DNA from: Aquipuribacter hungaricus
GTDB lineage: Bacteria; Actinomycetota; Actinomycetes; Actinomycetales; JBBAYJ01
Assembly: GCF_037860755.1 (NCBI RefSeq)
Contig: NZ_JBBEOI010000004.1
Span: 1 to 64,000, forward strand
Length of the DNA stretch: 64,000 nucleotides
Reading direction: 5' to 3'
Position numbers and translations under genes: made by a program. Shown here one piece after another: positions 9,189 to 18,778 of the stretch. The notes beneath the pieces are model-generated. The model did no database searches and was not told the origin of the DNA. It worked only from the letters and a program-made list of their open reading frames with translations. The stretch's first letter is position 1; each line of letters opens with the position of its first letter.

Positions 9189-9220
9189 ACGGCCCGTCCC
9201 CCTGCTGGGGGGCGGGCCGT
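9189..9220 (+). terminator. Rho-independent-type hairpin after the alcohol dehydrogenase
   Basis: The arms ACGGCCCG (9189-9196) and CGGGCCGT (9213-9220) are perfectly complementary, and the inner CCCCC/GGGGG also pairs, leaving a 4- to 6-nt loop. It starts 15 bp after the stop codon. No T-tract follows. Confidence 0.75.
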
Positions 9221-9248
9221 CGTCGTACCCGGCTGCGAGGGTGTGCCC

Positions 9249-9842
9249 GTGGCGGAGCAGGCGGAAGAGCTGACGGTCCCCGACGTCGACGCGTGGCGGG
9301 AGTGGCTCGCCGAGCACGTGCACGAGCAGCCCGGCGTGTGGCTCACGCTGGCCAAGAAGGGCACGACGGAGCCGACGAGCCTGACGTACGCCCAGGCGCT
9401 GCAGGAGGCGCTGTGCCAGGGGTGGATCGACGGGCAGGCCAAGAGCGTCGACGACCAGGTCTACCGGCAGCGCTTCACCCCGCGCCGGGCCCGCAGCATC
9501 TGGTCCAAGCGCAACGTCGGGTACGTGGCCGCGCTCATCGAGGCCGGCCGGATGCAGCCCAACGGCCATGCCGAGATCGAGCGCGCCAAGGCCGACGGCC
9601 GTTGGGACGCGGCGTACTCGGGCCCCGCGACGATCGAGGTGCCCGAGGACCTGGTCGCCGCGCTCGCCGCCGAGCCCGCAGCCCAGGCGCTGTTCGCCGA
9701 GCTCGACGCCACGAACCGGTACGCGGTCCTGCACCGGGTGGTCACCGCGGTCAAGCCGGAGACCCGGGCCCGGCGGATCCAGGCCAACGTGGCGATGCTC
9801 GCGCGGGGGGAGACGGTGTACCCGCGCAAGCAGGCTCGGTAG
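9249..9842 (+). CDS. YdeI/OmpD-associated family protein
   Basis: 197 residues. GTG 9249 was chosen because GAGG lies 8 nt upstream; GTG 9243 would add two residues. The protein matches the YdeI family: W-x-x-W at the start (DAWREWLAEH), CQGWIDGQ, the RFTPRRARSIWSKRN box and an N-terminal alpha/beta fold followed by a helical tail. Members are cytoplasmic and some are annotated as bacteriocin-protection or OmpD-associated proteins; the biochemical role is unknown. It lies alone between two terminator-like hairpins. Confidence 0.85.
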   Translation: MAEQAEELTVPDVDAWREWLAEHVHEQPGVWLTLAKKGTTEPTSLTYAQALQEALCQGWIDGQAKSVDDQVYRQRFTPRRARSIWSKRNVGYVAALIEAGRMQPNGHAEIERAKADGRWDAAYSGPATIEVPEDLVAALAAEPAAQALFAELDATNRYAVLHRVVTAVKPETRARRIQANVAMLARGETVYPRKQAR

Positions 9843-9938
9843 GACCGGCGACCGGTACGTCCGTATCACCTCCGCTCGACGACCCCGCCGCCTACGCTCC
9901 GTCCACTGGCATCGGCCCGACCGACGGAGGTAGGCCCC

Positions 9939-11063
9939 GTGCACGAGCCCCGCTCTCTCACCCGCCGAGCGTTCGGCGTGCTGACCGCCGCGCTCACCGC
10001 CGCACTGGTCGCCGCGGTCCCGGCAGTGCCGGCGTCCGCCGCCCCCGGCTCGGACCCCGACCTGGTCGTCATGACCCGGAACCTGTACCTGGGCTCGAGC
10101 CTGGCGCCCGCGCTGACCGCGACCACCCCCGAGGGCTTCGTCGCCGCCGTCGCGCGGATCTACGCGACCGTGCAGTACACCGACTTCCCCGCCCGCGCCG
10201 AGGCGCTCGCCGACGAGATCGAGGCCACCTCGCCCGACCTCGTCGGGCTGCAGGAGGTGACGCGCTGGACGACGTCGGGCGTCAACCCGCCCCCCGGCTA
10301 CGACTTCCTCCCGGTCCTGCAGGAGGCGCTCGAGGCGCGCGGGCTCGACTACTCGGTCGCCGCCACGGTGGACAACGCCTCGATCGGTCCCGCCCCGCTG
10401 GCGCTGGCTACGCAGGGCTGCGTACAGCCGGGCCCGACCATCACGTGCGCGGTCCGGCTCCAGGACCGCGACGTCATCCTCGTCAACGACGACACCCCCG
10501 GACTGACCTGGAGCAACCCGCAGAGCGGCCGGTACCGGGCGCAGGCGCTGCTGCCGTCGCCGGTCGGGCCGCTGTCGTTCGACCGCGGCTGGGTGAGCAT
10601 CGACGCGCGGCTGGACAGGAAGCCGTTCCGCTTCGTGAACACCCACCTGGAGACCGAGGCGTTCCCGGCCGTGCAGCAGGCCCAGGCCGCGGAGTTCCTC
10701 GCCGGCCCCGGCAGGCGCGGGACGGTCATCGCCACCGGCGACTTCAACTCCGCCGCGGACGGGTCCTCGACGACGTCGTACGCGCAGCTGACCGCCCGGG
10801 GCAGGTTCCGCGACGCCTGGGACGAGCGTCTCCTCGGCGCTGGCCTCACCTGCTGCCAGACCTCGAGCACCCCGCCGCTGGCGCCGGGAGCCCTGAACAA
10901 CCCGGTGTCCACGTTGCGCACCCGGATCGACCTGGTCCTCAGCCGCGGTGCGGCGCGAGCGGTGCCCGGTGAGGCCGTCGTGGTCGGTGACGTGCCGTTC
11001 CAGGGGGTGCCGCCGTTCTGGGCGTCGGACCATGCGGGGGTCGTCGCGGGGTTCGACCTGTAG
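9939..11063 (+). CDS. Secreted endonuclease/exonuclease/phosphatase (EEP) family protein
   Basis: 374 residues from GTG 9939, with a GGAGG site 8-12 nt upstream. A twin-arginine-like signal (TRRAFGVLTAAL) ends near residue 36 (ASAAPG). Active-site elements of the EEP fold appear in order: the catalytic Asn in MTRNLYLG, Glu in VGLQEVTRW, the ATGDFNS Asp-x-Asn pair and the C-terminal SDHAGV Asp-His. It should hydrolyse phosphodiester or phosphomonoester bonds outside the cell; DNA, sphingomyelin and inositol phosphates are all known substrates of the family. A terminator hairpin follows. Confidence 0.88.
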   Translation: MHEPRSLTRRAFGVLTAALTAALVAAVPAVPASAAPGSDPDLVVMTRNLYLGSSLAPALTATTPEGFVAAVARIYATVQYTDFPARAEALADEIEATSPDLVGLQEVTRWTTSGVNPPPGYDFLPVLQEALEARGLDYSVAATVDNASIGPAPLALATQGCVQPGPTITCAVRLQDRDVILVNDDTPGLTWSNPQSGRYRAQALLPSPVGPLSFDRGWVSIDARLDRKPFRFVNTHLETEAFPAVQQAQAAEFLAGPGRRGTVIATGDFNSAADGSSTTSYAQLTARGRFRDAWDERLLGAGLTCCQTSSTPPLAPGALNNPVSTLRTRIDLVLSRGAARAVPGEAVVVGDVPFQGVPPFWASDHAGVVAGFDL

Positions 11064-11081
11064 CCGCGCAGCGCGCTGACC

Positions 11082-11115
11082 CAGCCGGACGGCCGCGCGC
11101 GCTGCCGTCCGGCTG
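11082..11115 (+). terminator. 12-bp perfect stem terminator hairpin
   Basis: CAGCCGGACGGC (11082-11093) and GCCGTCCGGCTG (11104-11115) form a perfect 12-bp stem with a 10-nt loop, 19 bp after the EEP gene. It separates the housekeeping genes from the accessory island that begins with the DUF3427 helicase. Confidence 0.78.
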
Positions 11116-11178
11116 ACGGCTCAGGACTTGCGCACGTTCCGCCCACCGAGCGTCACCGTCCGTGCCAAGCTGCCGGCT

Positions 11179-14100
11179 GTGGCCGACGACGCTCTCCCGA
11201 CCGGCATCTACGAGAGCCTCCTCACCCGCGACCTGCTCGCCCGCCTCGCGGACCTGCGGGCCATCACCGAGGACGTGCCCGACGGTCAGCAGGCCACGGC
11301 TCTCGGCGACCACGTCGGCCGCCGCGTCGCCCGTGCGCTCGCCGGCCTCGCACCTGCCGACCGGGTCGCGATGGTCAACACGCTCCTCGCGCAGATCGAC
11401 AGCGACGCGGTCGAGCCCGGCCCTCAGCAGCTGCTGTCCGTGGCCCGGCAGGAGCAGCCCGGCGTCTGGACCCTCCTCGGCACCCGTCCGGCCGTCCCGC
11501 TGTCCCGGCCCGCGCTGCTCACCAACTCCACGACCGACCCCAAGCTCGGTGCCGAGCTGCGGGCCGAGCTGGCCACGGCCGACCGCGTCGACCTGCTCTG
11601 CGCGTTCGTCAAGTGGTACGGCCTCCGTGTCCTCGAGGACCAGCTGGCGGACCTGCGGCAGCGAGGCGTCCCGCTCCGCGTCCTCACCACGACGTACATG
11701 GGCGCCACCGATCGCACGGCACTCGACCGGCTGGTGCGCGACTTCGGCGCCGAGGTCAAGGTCAACTACGAGACGCAGTCGACCCGGCTGCACGCCAAGG
11801 CCTGGCTGTTCCGCCGCCGCAGCGGCTACGACACCGCCTACGTCGGCTCGTCCAACCTCAGCCGTGCGGCCCTGCTCGACGGGCTGGAGTGGAACGTCAA
11901 GCTCGCCGGCTCCCACACGCCGGAGCTGACGGCCAAGTTCGAGGCGACGTTCGACACCTACTGGGCCGACCCCGCCTTCGTCACCTACGACCCGGACACA
12001 GACCGCGAGAGGCTCGACCAGGCGCTCGCCGTCGCCGGCGGGCATCAGGAGCGCAGCACCGTCACCCGGACGATCAGCGGTCTCGAGGTCCGTCCCTACC
12101 CGCACCAAGAGGCGATCCTCGACAAGCTCCGGGTGGAGCGCGAGACGCACGGGCACCACCGCAACCTCGTGGTGGCCGCGACCGGCACCGGGAAGACCGT
12201 CATCGCGGCCCTGGACTACGCCCGCATGCCGGGCCGGCCCTCCCTGCTCTTCGTGGCGCACCGCAAGGAGATCCTCGAGCAGTCGCTCCGGACCTACCGC
12301 GAGGTCCTGGCCGACGGGGCGTTCGGCGAGCTGTACGTCGGGGGCGAGGTGCCGGACCGGTGGCGGCACGTCTTCGCCAGCGTGCAGAGCCTGTCCGCGG
12401 ACGGGCTGCAGCGCCTGGCCCCCGACCAGTTCGAGGTCGTGGTCGTCGACGAGTTCCACCACGCCGGGGCAGCGACCTACCGCCGGCTGCTGGAGCACCT
12501 GCAGCCCGACGAGCTGCTCGGCCTGACCGCCACCCCCGAACGTGGCGACGACTTCGACATCCTGTCCTTCTTCGGCGGCAGGATCGCGTCCGAGCTGCGC
12601 CTGTGGGACGCCCTGGAGAACGACCTGCTGTGCCCGTTCCACTACTTCGGCATCAGCGACCTGACCGACCTGTCCCGCCTCGACTGGCGTGCGGGGGAGT
12701 ACAGCACCGGCGACCTGGAAAACTTCTACACCGCTGACGACGCCCGGGTCCGGATCGTCCTCAAGGAGCTCCGCGACAAGGTCCTGGACCCGACCCGCAT
12801 GCGCGCGCTGGGGTTCTGCGTGTCCGTCAAGCACGCGCAGTTCATGGCCGACCGGTTCAACGCGGCGGGCATCCCCGCGCGCTCCGTCTCCGGCGCCACC
12901 TCCCGTGAGGACCGTGCCGACTCCCTCCAGGCGCTGAAGGACGGCACGGTCAACGTGCTCTTCGCGGTCGACCTCTTCAACGAGGGCCTCGACGTCCCCG
13001 ACGTCGACACCCTTCTCCTGCTCCGCCCGACGCAGAGCGCGACGGTCTTCCTCCAGCAGCTGGGTCGCGGGCTGCGCCGGACCGCCGACAAGCCGGTGCT
13101 CACGGTGCTGGACTTCATCGGGCAGCAGAGCCGTCAGTTCCGGTTCGACCTCAAGTACCGCGCCCTCACCGGTGCCAGCCGTTCGGGGCTCGAGCGCCAG
13201 CTCGAGACAGGCTTCGGGCTCCTGCCGTCGGGGTGCGAGCTCGTGCTCGACGCGGTGGCCCGGGACGTCGTGCTCGACAACGTCCGCCGCCAGCTCAGGC
13301 TCAACCGCAAGGAGCTGCTGCACGAGGTCCGCAGCCACGGCGACCTGCCCCTGGCCGGCTGGCTGCGGGAGGCCGGGCGCGAGCTGGCGGACGTGTTCCG
13401 GGCCGGGTCCTGGACACAGCTGCGTCGGCAGGCTGGCCTCCCCACGCCCGAGGCCGGACCGGTCGAGCAGCAGCTGCTCGGGCGGACGAGCGCCTTCGCC
13501 CACGTCGACGACCCGGAGCGGGCAGCGCTGTACGTCCGCCTGCTCGGCGACGGGTGGCGCTACGACCAGCTGTCCGAGCGGGAGCAGCGCCTCGCGCGGA
13601 TGATGTTCTTCTCGCTGTGGCCCAACGGGGGCGGCCACGTCACCTACCAGGAGGGTTTCGACGTCCTCGCTGCCCACCCCGCCGTACGGGACGAGCTCCG
13701 TCAGCTCGTCGAGCTAGGACTGGCAGGCGCGGAGCACGTCACCGCGCCCTTGGAGGCCGGGCTGCAGCAGGTCACGCTTCAGACCCATGCCCACTACAGC
13801 CGAGACGAGATTCTCGCTGCCCTCGGCTGGGCGGGGATCGACGGCGTCTCGCCGCGCAAGACCCAGGGGCACGCGTCCGGCGTGGTCTGGGCCCCCGAGG
13901 CTCGGACAGACGCGTTCCTGGTGACGCTGACCAAGGACGAGAGGCACTTCTCGCCGCAGACCATGTACAGCGACTACGCCATCAGCCGGGACACGTTCCA
14001 CTGGGAGTCCCAGAACGCCACCGCGGATTCATCCGCCACGGGGCAGCGGTACGTCCACCACGCGGAGCGGGGGAGCCACGTGCTGCTGTTCGTCCGGCCC

Positions 14101-14256
14101 ACGAGGAGCACCGGCTGGGGCGGTGCGGCCACCTACCAGTGCCTGGGGCCGGCGACATACGTGTCGCACGAGGGGGAGCGGCCGATGGCGATCACCTGGC
14201 GGCTGCGGCACGGGATGCCGGTGGACACGTTCCGGGCGGCGTCCGTGGTGGCGTGA
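11179..14256 (+). CDS. PLD-like / SF2 helicase / DUF3427 multidomain protein
   Basis: 1025 residues from GTG 11179; an in-frame ATG at 11128 would add 17 unlikely residues. Domains in order: a helical N-terminus; a phospholipase D-like nuclease region with one HKD-type motif (H-A-K-A-W-L-F near residue 203, followed by GSSNLS); and an SF2 helicase with Walker A ATGTGKT near 335, a DEFH box (VVVDEFHHA) near 424, GLTATPE, and the C-terminal lobe with FNEGLDVPDV and QQLGRGLRR. A DUF3427 C-terminal domain covers roughly residues 690-1020, ending with YVSHEGERPM. The architecture recalls RadD/YejH-like helicases fused to a nuclease, and such proteins recur in defence islands. It probably unwinds and cuts foreign or damaged DNA, which is inference. 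It stands alone at the island edge. Confidence 0.9.
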   Translation: MADDALPTGIYESLLTRDLLARLADLRAITEDVPDGQQATALGDHVGRRVARALAGLAPADRVAMVNTLLAQIDSDAVEPGPQQLLSVARQEQPGVWTLLGTRPAVPLSRPALLTNSTTDPKLGAELRAELATADRVDLLCAFVKWYGLRVLEDQLADLRQRGVPLRVLTTTYMGATDRTALDRLVRDFGAEVKVNYETQSTRLHAKAWLFRRRSGYDTAYVGSSNLSRAALLDGLEWNVKLAGSHTPELTAKFEATFDTYWADPAFVTYDPDTDRERLDQALAVAGGHQERSTVTRTISGLEVRPYPHQEAILDKLRVERETHGHHRNLVVAATGTGKTVIAALDYARMPGRPSLLFVAHRKEILEQSLRTYREVLADGAFGELYVGGEVPDRWRHVFASVQSLSADGLQRLAPDQFEVVVVDEFHHAGAATYRRLLEHLQPDELLGLTATPERGDDFDILSFFGGRIASELRLWDALENDLLCPFHYFGISDLTDLSRLDWRAGEYSTGDLENFYTADDARVRIVLKELRDKVLDPTRMRALGFCVSVKHAQFMADRFNAAGIPARSVSGATSREDRADSLQALKDGTVNVLFAVDLFNEGLDVPDVDTLLLLRPTQSATVFLQQLGRGLRRTADKPVLTVLDFIGQQSRQFRFDLKYRALTGASRSGLERQLETGFGLLPSGCELVLDAVARDVVLDNVRRQLRLNRKELLHEVRSHGDLPLAGWLREAGRELADVFRAGSWTQLRRQAGLPTPEAGPVEQQLLGRTSAFAHVDDPERAALYVRLLGDGWRYDQLSEREQRLARMMFFSLWPNGGGHVTYQEGFDVLAAHPAVRDELRQLVELGLAGAEHVTAPLEAGLQQVTLQTHAHYSRDEILAALGWAGIDGVSPRKTQGHASGVVWAPEARTDAFLVTLTKDERHFSPQTMYSDYAISRDTFHWESQNATADSSATGQRYVHHAERGSHVLLFVRPTRSTGWGGAATYQCLGPATYVSHEGERPMAITWRLRHGMPVDTFRAASVVA

Positions 14257-14347
14257 GGGGGTGGCCTTATGCATGCGCAACCGGAGGACTAACAGGCTCT
14301 CCGCCGTCGCCGAAGCCCGCCTGCTAGGCGCGACAGAGGTGCGCCCC

Positions 14348-15355
14348 TCAGAAGTCGTGGCCTAGATCCTCCGCTACGTCGCCCTTCCTGAGCGCCGCTG
14401 GTAGTTCCAAGCCGTACTTCTCAGCCAGGAATCGAGTCCGGCAGTACCGCTGCGCGTGCGAGGACACACGCCCGAGCGTGGTCGCGTTCACACCAGCTCC
14501 CACCACGATGGCGAAGACCGAAAGTGCCTTCGACATGTGCTGCACGGGCACCTTTCCGCCCGTGTACCACTTGGCCATGAACTGCTCCAGCTTCGCGACT
14601 AGCACGTGGTCGTCGCGCAATTTCGGAGACCAGCGCACACGCTTGGCAGCCGCCTGATGGGCGCGCCCAGCGTCTCGCAGCGGCACGATCTTCGTCGCCT
14701 GCCGCGCAAGAGCACCGGTTGCCAGCTCCGTGATGAAATCACTTTCCGCGGGTGATGCGCCATCAATCCCGTATGAGTAAGCGATGCGGGTGGCGATGGA
14801 GACACTCAAGATCTGCAGTATCACCACGTCAGCGGTGACAGACAGCGGTAGCCCCGCAACCGGGATCAGCGCGACGGCGCCCATCCCGGCTCCTTCCAGG
14901 GCCCCGGCCGTCCGCCACTTGAGCGTGTCCCGAGCGACCAGTCGGTCGCAGTCACGTAGGTCCCGTCCACTGAGTTCCGAAAAGTCTCCGATGTCCACTC
15001 CGCGGGCGCGTGCCAGCTTGACGACGGAAGCAGGGTCGATGAGGTCCGTGGCCCACGCGTCAACCAGTTCGATCAGTCCCACGGCGCCCTTGAGGGCTGG
15101 CTGCAGCGCATGATCGGCGATCGTGTCGCCGACGCTCGTCGCCGCGGCTTTGACCGGCCCCGGGACCACTCGACCCGCGGCAGCAGCGGCCCCGCCGGCT
15201 GCTCGCGACACCGCCCGACCGCTACTGGCCACCGCCTTCGGCATGCCACGCCGGCTGGACTTCCGCTCCCAATACTTATTGAGATCCTGCCACTGCTCCC
15301 GCTCGTACGGGGACATGGCCCCCGGCCCCCGGTTTGGCTGTCCGTCCAGATTCAC
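14348..15355 (-). CDS. EcsC family protein
   Basis: 335 residues from GTG 15355, chosen because AGGAGG lies 4 nt upstream; ATG 15316 is an alternative. It opens with the EcsC-type SPYEREQWQDLNKYW segment, followed by an Ala-rich amphipathic stretch, then the hydrophobic GAGMGAVALIPVAGLPLSVTADVVILQIL region that is the hallmark of EcsC, and a helical C-terminus. EcsC proteins are peripheral or membrane-embedded and of unknown biochemistry. The gene follows the DUF262 operon by 53 bp on the same strand and may be its last member. Base composition is visibly less GC-rich than in the flanking core genes, suggesting transfer. Confidence 0.85.
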   Translation of the reverse strand: MNLDGQPNRGPGAMSPYEREQWQDLNKYWERKSSRRGMPKAVASSGRAVSRAAGGAAAAAGRVVPGPVKAAATSVGDTIADHALQPALKGAVGLIELVDAWATDLIDPASVVKLARARGVDIGDFSELSGRDLRDCDRLVARDTLKWRTAGALEGAGMGAVALIPVAGLPLSVTADVVILQILSVSIATRIAYSYGIDGASPAESDFITELATGALARQATKIVPLRDAGRAHQAAAKRVRWSPKLRDDHVLVAKLEQFMAKWYTGGKVPVQHMSKALSVFAIVVGAGVNATTLGRVSSHAQRYCRTRFLAEKYGLELPAALRKGDVAEDLGHDF

Positions 15356-15408
15356 GCCGCCTCCTGCTGTTCTTCCACCACAGCAACACGCCATGGCCAC
15401 GTGTTGAG

Positions 15409-17409
15409 TTAGGTTGCCGTGCCTTGGTCGCCGCTGCCGGGCTGGCTCACAGCGCCGAGGTGGTGATCGGGCGGCGGCGCGTTCGCCACGTCCTCCCCCA
15501 GCAGTCGCTCCATCTCTCGGCAGTGGGCGTCGATCGCCTCGTCGTCCCACGTCTCAGCGTGCTGGGCCATGAGCTGCAGCTTCGGGCTCTGAGCGATCAA
15601 CCTGATGAAGTCGCTCTTGCGGCGCGGCGTGTTGTTGCTGAACTTGGAGTTGGCGCCGACGCTGATGAGAGCGAGGTTGCCCAGCGAGTTGAGCCCCTGC
15701 GGGAGTTCTACGTCGTCCGCCTGGTCCCGGTCGGGTTGCTGCGGGAAGAAGTGCTCGACGGAGTTGCGGAACGTGAACCGGTAGCCCGTCCTGCTGTCCC
15801 GCTGTAGTAGCAGGTAGTCGAGGTAGGTGAAGACGATTCGCTCGATTGCGAAGCCTGAGGGCGTCTTACCGGCGAAGTAGGCGGCGCGGACCCGCGCCCT
15901 GGCGAAGTCCTCGAGCCGTGAGACTACGGCCGCGCCGGACGTACTGCCGTCTCTGTCGAGCTCGGGCATGCGCAGCACCGCGGTGATCCAGTGCATCGTC
16001 CGCGGCGAGGTGTACGTGATGCGGAGCATGGACTGCAGCAATAGCGCTCGGCGATGCAGGGCGTGATCCTCTTCGGAGGCCTCGGTACCTGCGAAGGCGT
16101 TCTGGTAGGTCACCGAGGACGGCTTCGTGCCCTGGGTCAGCCGGCGCAGCGACCAGTCTCCATCGTCGCCGTTCCTGCCCGTGTACTCCCGCTTGAGCAC
16201 GAAGTTGTCGAAGACGAACCGGCACCTGAGCAGGGTCTCGGCGAAGCGCTTTACGGCGTCGCGGCTCCCTGTGTGATCCGTCTGGCTCCCGAACCGCTTG
16301 TCGAACAACACAATCAGCTTGTTGTCGTCGAGTCCACCGTCGTCCGTGTCGTCATCGGCCGAAGGGCCGGTGTCGAGGACCTTAAGTACATGGAGCAGGA
16401 AGCTGGCAAAGATGATGGGGGAACGGAAGCGGTCAGAGCCCTCCCCGTCGGCTGCTGCCGAGGGCTCAGGCGCTCGTGCGTAGGCGACCAAGGCCTCCTC
16501 GAGGCCGCCGTCCTCGTGGCTGCCGACCACGACGACGCCTTCGCCACGAAAGCGTTGCAGGAACGTGTTGAGCGTGGCGAAGTCATGTCCCTGCAGCGTG
16601 TCGTAGCTCGGCCCAAAGATCTGCCTCCGCAGGCTGACGGGGTCGACCGCCCTGGCCACGCGGGTGAGGCTCATCTGGACGTAGGTGTCCATGTCGGCGC
16701 AGGCGTCCCAGATCCAAGCGAAGCAGTTCTGGTCGTCGGGCTCGTCGCCGAGCAGGCGCATCAGCCGTGCCTTGACGATGTCGACCTGCTCCAGCTGCTG
16801 GCCCCTGGTGTTCATGATCTCGAAGTAGCGGTTGAGGTCGGTGGACGCGTCGAGGGTCGCCCGCACCAGGCGGACCCGTTGCAACAGGAAGGTGGCGAAC
16901 GCCTGACGTGCCGTCCCGTTGTCGTCTTTGCCGAGATGGGTGGCCAGGGACTGCTGGATGATCCGGAATGCCGTGTGCACCGACGCGGCCGGGCCGCCAC
17001 CCCCGTCTGGCGAGCCGGGGTTTGCCAGGGCGGCTGCAGCCCCGGGCCGGGATGCGTACAGGAGGTAGGGCCCCGGCCGGTGGGGGTCAGCCTGGGTGTC
17101 GAGGGCTTCGAGTAGCAGTGACAGCGTGGTGAGCCGCTGCTGGCCGTCGATGACGTCGAAGTGCCGGAGTTCTGTCTGTGTCGTCCCGTCGGGCCGCTCG
17201 GCCACCACGAGGTTGCCGAGGAAGTACGTGGCCGCGTCGTCGACCTCCGCGCCCGCGTCCCTGGCGGCGCTCCAGATGTCGTCGATGAGCTGCCCGATCT
17301 CCTCCTCGCTCCAGGAGTAGTTCCGCTGGTAGATCGGGACCTGGTACGAGGCATCCTGGAAGACCTCGCCGATGGAAAGCAGTTCGGCCTGTACCGGGCG
17401 CTCAGTCAT
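15409..17409 (-). CDS. DUF262 and DUF1524 (GmrSD-like) protein
   Basis: 666 residues from ATG 17409; GGGAGG lies about 5 nt upstream. The N-terminal DUF262 domain has the motifs VPIYQRNYSW and FDVIDGQQR (the ParB-like nucleotide-binding site), and the C-terminal part has the DUF1524 HNH-type motif SVEHFFPQ followed by LGNLALIS and SNNTPRRK. The DUF262 plus DUF1524 combination defines GmrSD/SspE-type enzymes, NTP-dependent nucleases that attack modified or phosphorothioate-sensed DNA. It overlaps the stop of the upstream DUF262 gene by 8 bp and is the third downstream partner of the helicase gene. Nuclease activity is expected from the family but is not proven here. Confidence 0.9.
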   Translation of the reverse strand: MTERPVQAELLSIGEVFQDASYQVPIYQRNYSWSEEEIGQLIDDIWSAARDAGAEVDDAATYFLGNLVVAERPDGTTQTELRHFDVIDGQQRLTTLSLLLEALDTQADPHRPGPYLLYASRPGAAAALANPGSPDGGGGPAASVHTAFRIIQQSLATHLGKDDNGTARQAFATFLLQRVRLVRATLDASTDLNRYFEIMNTRGQQLEQVDIVKARLMRLLGDEPDDQNCFAWIWDACADMDTYVQMSLTRVARAVDPVSLRRQIFGPSYDTLQGHDFATLNTFLQRFRGEGVVVVGSHEDGGLEEALVAYARAPEPSAAADGEGSDRFRSPIIFASFLLHVLKVLDTGPSADDDTDDGGLDDNKLIVLFDKRFGSQTDHTGSRDAVKRFAETLLRCRFVFDNFVLKREYTGRNGDDGDWSLRRLTQGTKPSSVTYQNAFAGTEASEEDHALHRRALLLQSMLRITYTSPRTMHWITAVLRMPELDRDGSTSGAAVVSRLEDFARARVRAAYFAGKTPSGFAIERIVFTYLDYLLLQRDSRTGYRFTFRNSVEHFFPQQPDRDQADDVELPQGLNSLGNLALISVGANSKFSNNTPRRKSDFIRLIAQSPKLQLMAQHAETWDDEAIDAHCREMERLLGEDVANAPPPDHHLGAVSQPGSGDQGTAT

Positions 17410-18778
17410 GGTGGCCTCCCTCAATGATGCGTAGTGAGGCGGTCAGCGTCGGGTCGGTATCAGGATCGCTGGCCGGTGTGGCTGGCGTAAGCACGAGGCG
17501 ACGGAGTTCGCGGGGCCTCGACGCCGCCTTGGTGATGGCGAAAGCGGACCCCGCCTCGCGAGCCCGGTTGTCGACCGAAGCGAATTGCACGCGTGCCTTC
17601 GTCACGCGCAAGAAGTACGCCCAGTGGAACAGGCGGTCGCGATGCTCGTCGATGTCCTTGTCGCCGAACTTGTTGGTGCACTGCAGCACCGCAGCGAGGA
17701 ACAGCTCGGAGACGTAGCGGAAGCGGCTCTTGCCCGATCGCTCGCGGAAGTCCGCGTCGGTGGAGGCGAAGTCGTCGTGCTCCGGCGGATAGTGCTCCTT
17801 GCGGAGCCGCCGAAGCTCTTCGTCCATGAAGGCGACCATGTCGAAGAAGGCGCGCCCCGCGGTGACCGGCGCGTCGAGCTGAAAGCGGGCGCGCTGAGCG
17901 TCCCGAATGGCTGCGGCGGCTTCGTCACCGGCGCCGGATTGCGTGCGGTTCCACGCCGCCAGCATCGGCACGGCGGCCTGTGCCGCGAGGTGGTACCGAT
18001 CGGCGGGCGATGCCACACCGTGAGGTGAGATGCCCTTGAAGAGGTCGATGTCGCGAACGGTGAAGCGCCGGGCGGGCAGCCCGTTGGACCACTGCCGGAT
18101 CCGGTAGAGGTAGGCGGAGAACAGCCGGTCGAGCTGGTCGTCGGGGATCCTCTCCCAACCTTCGACGACGGCGGACTGCATGGCCTCGCTCTCGTCCTGC
18201 ATCGCCCGCAGGTGGTGCGCCTTGAGCAGGTCGTGCGGCAGAAGCGGCTTGCCGCGGTAATTCTGGGAGTCGAATACGCGGAAGGCCTCGTCCGCATCGT
18301 CTGTCTGCACCTGGACGAGCCAACAGCTCGACCGGATGTACTCCTTCAGGGCCTGTCGCTTGTCGATCTTCCTGATCCGAGCGGCGAGCTGCGTGCGAAC
18401 GAGGACGACCGGTGAGGTGGGCGCTTCGCTAGGCAGCACCTTCCCGTCGTGTCGGCCGTCAAGGAGCTGAACGATCATCAGGAGGGTGAGGAGGCGCTGC
18501 TGTCCGTCGATCACGTCGAGGCGGTCGTCGCCGTGGCGGTGCAGGATTAGCGCGCCGAGCACGTACGAAGGTGCGCCGGTGGTGGTAAAGGCGTCATGGA
18601 TGTCGTCCAGGAGCTGCAGCGCGGTCGCGGGGGTCCAGCTGTAGGGCCGCTGGTAGCGGGGGATGGAGAGCCTACGCTGGTCGAGCACGCTGCCGACCGT
18701 GACGACGTCCACCCGCCGGAGCTCGGGGGCGGTCGAACCACGGGTGTCCGTTGTCACCGTGAGTTCGTCGATGCTCAT
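17402..18778 (-). CDS. DUF262 domain-containing protein (no clear HNH)
   Basis: 458 residues from ATG 18778, with GAGGAG upstream. The DUF262 core is present: IPRYQRPYSW near residue 39 and LDVIDGQQR near 82. The C-terminal part is shorter than in the neighbouring gene and lacks the DUF1524 HEFFP/HNH motif; it instead has a helical region with KSRFRYVSELF and DEHRDRLFHW. It is translationally coupled on both sides: its ATG overlaps the TGA of the 103-aa gene (ATGA) and its end overlaps the next DUF262 gene. The pair probably forms a hetero-complex in which one subunit binds nucleotide and the other also cuts, by analogy with split GmrS/GmrD. Confidence 0.88.
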   Translation of the reverse strand: MSIDELTVTTDTRGSTAPELRRVDVVTVGSVLDQRRLSIPRYQRPYSWTPATALQLLDDIHDAFTTTGAPSYVLGALILHRHGDDRLDVIDGQQRLLTLLMIVQLLDGRHDGKVLPSEAPTSPVVLVRTQLAARIRKIDKRQALKEYIRSSCWLVQVQTDDADEAFRVFDSQNYRGKPLLPHDLLKAHHLRAMQDESEAMQSAVVEGWERIPDDQLDRLFSAYLYRIRQWSNGLPARRFTVRDIDLFKGISPHGVASPADRYHLAAQAAVPMLAAWNRTQSGAGDEAAAAIRDAQRARFQLDAPVTAGRAFFDMVAFMDEELRRLRKEHYPPEHDDFASTDADFRERSGKSRFRYVSELFLAAVLQCTNKFGDKDIDEHRDRLFHWAYFLRVTKARVQFASVDNRAREAGSAFAITKAASRPRELRRLVLTPATPASDPDTDPTLTASLRIIEGGHHD

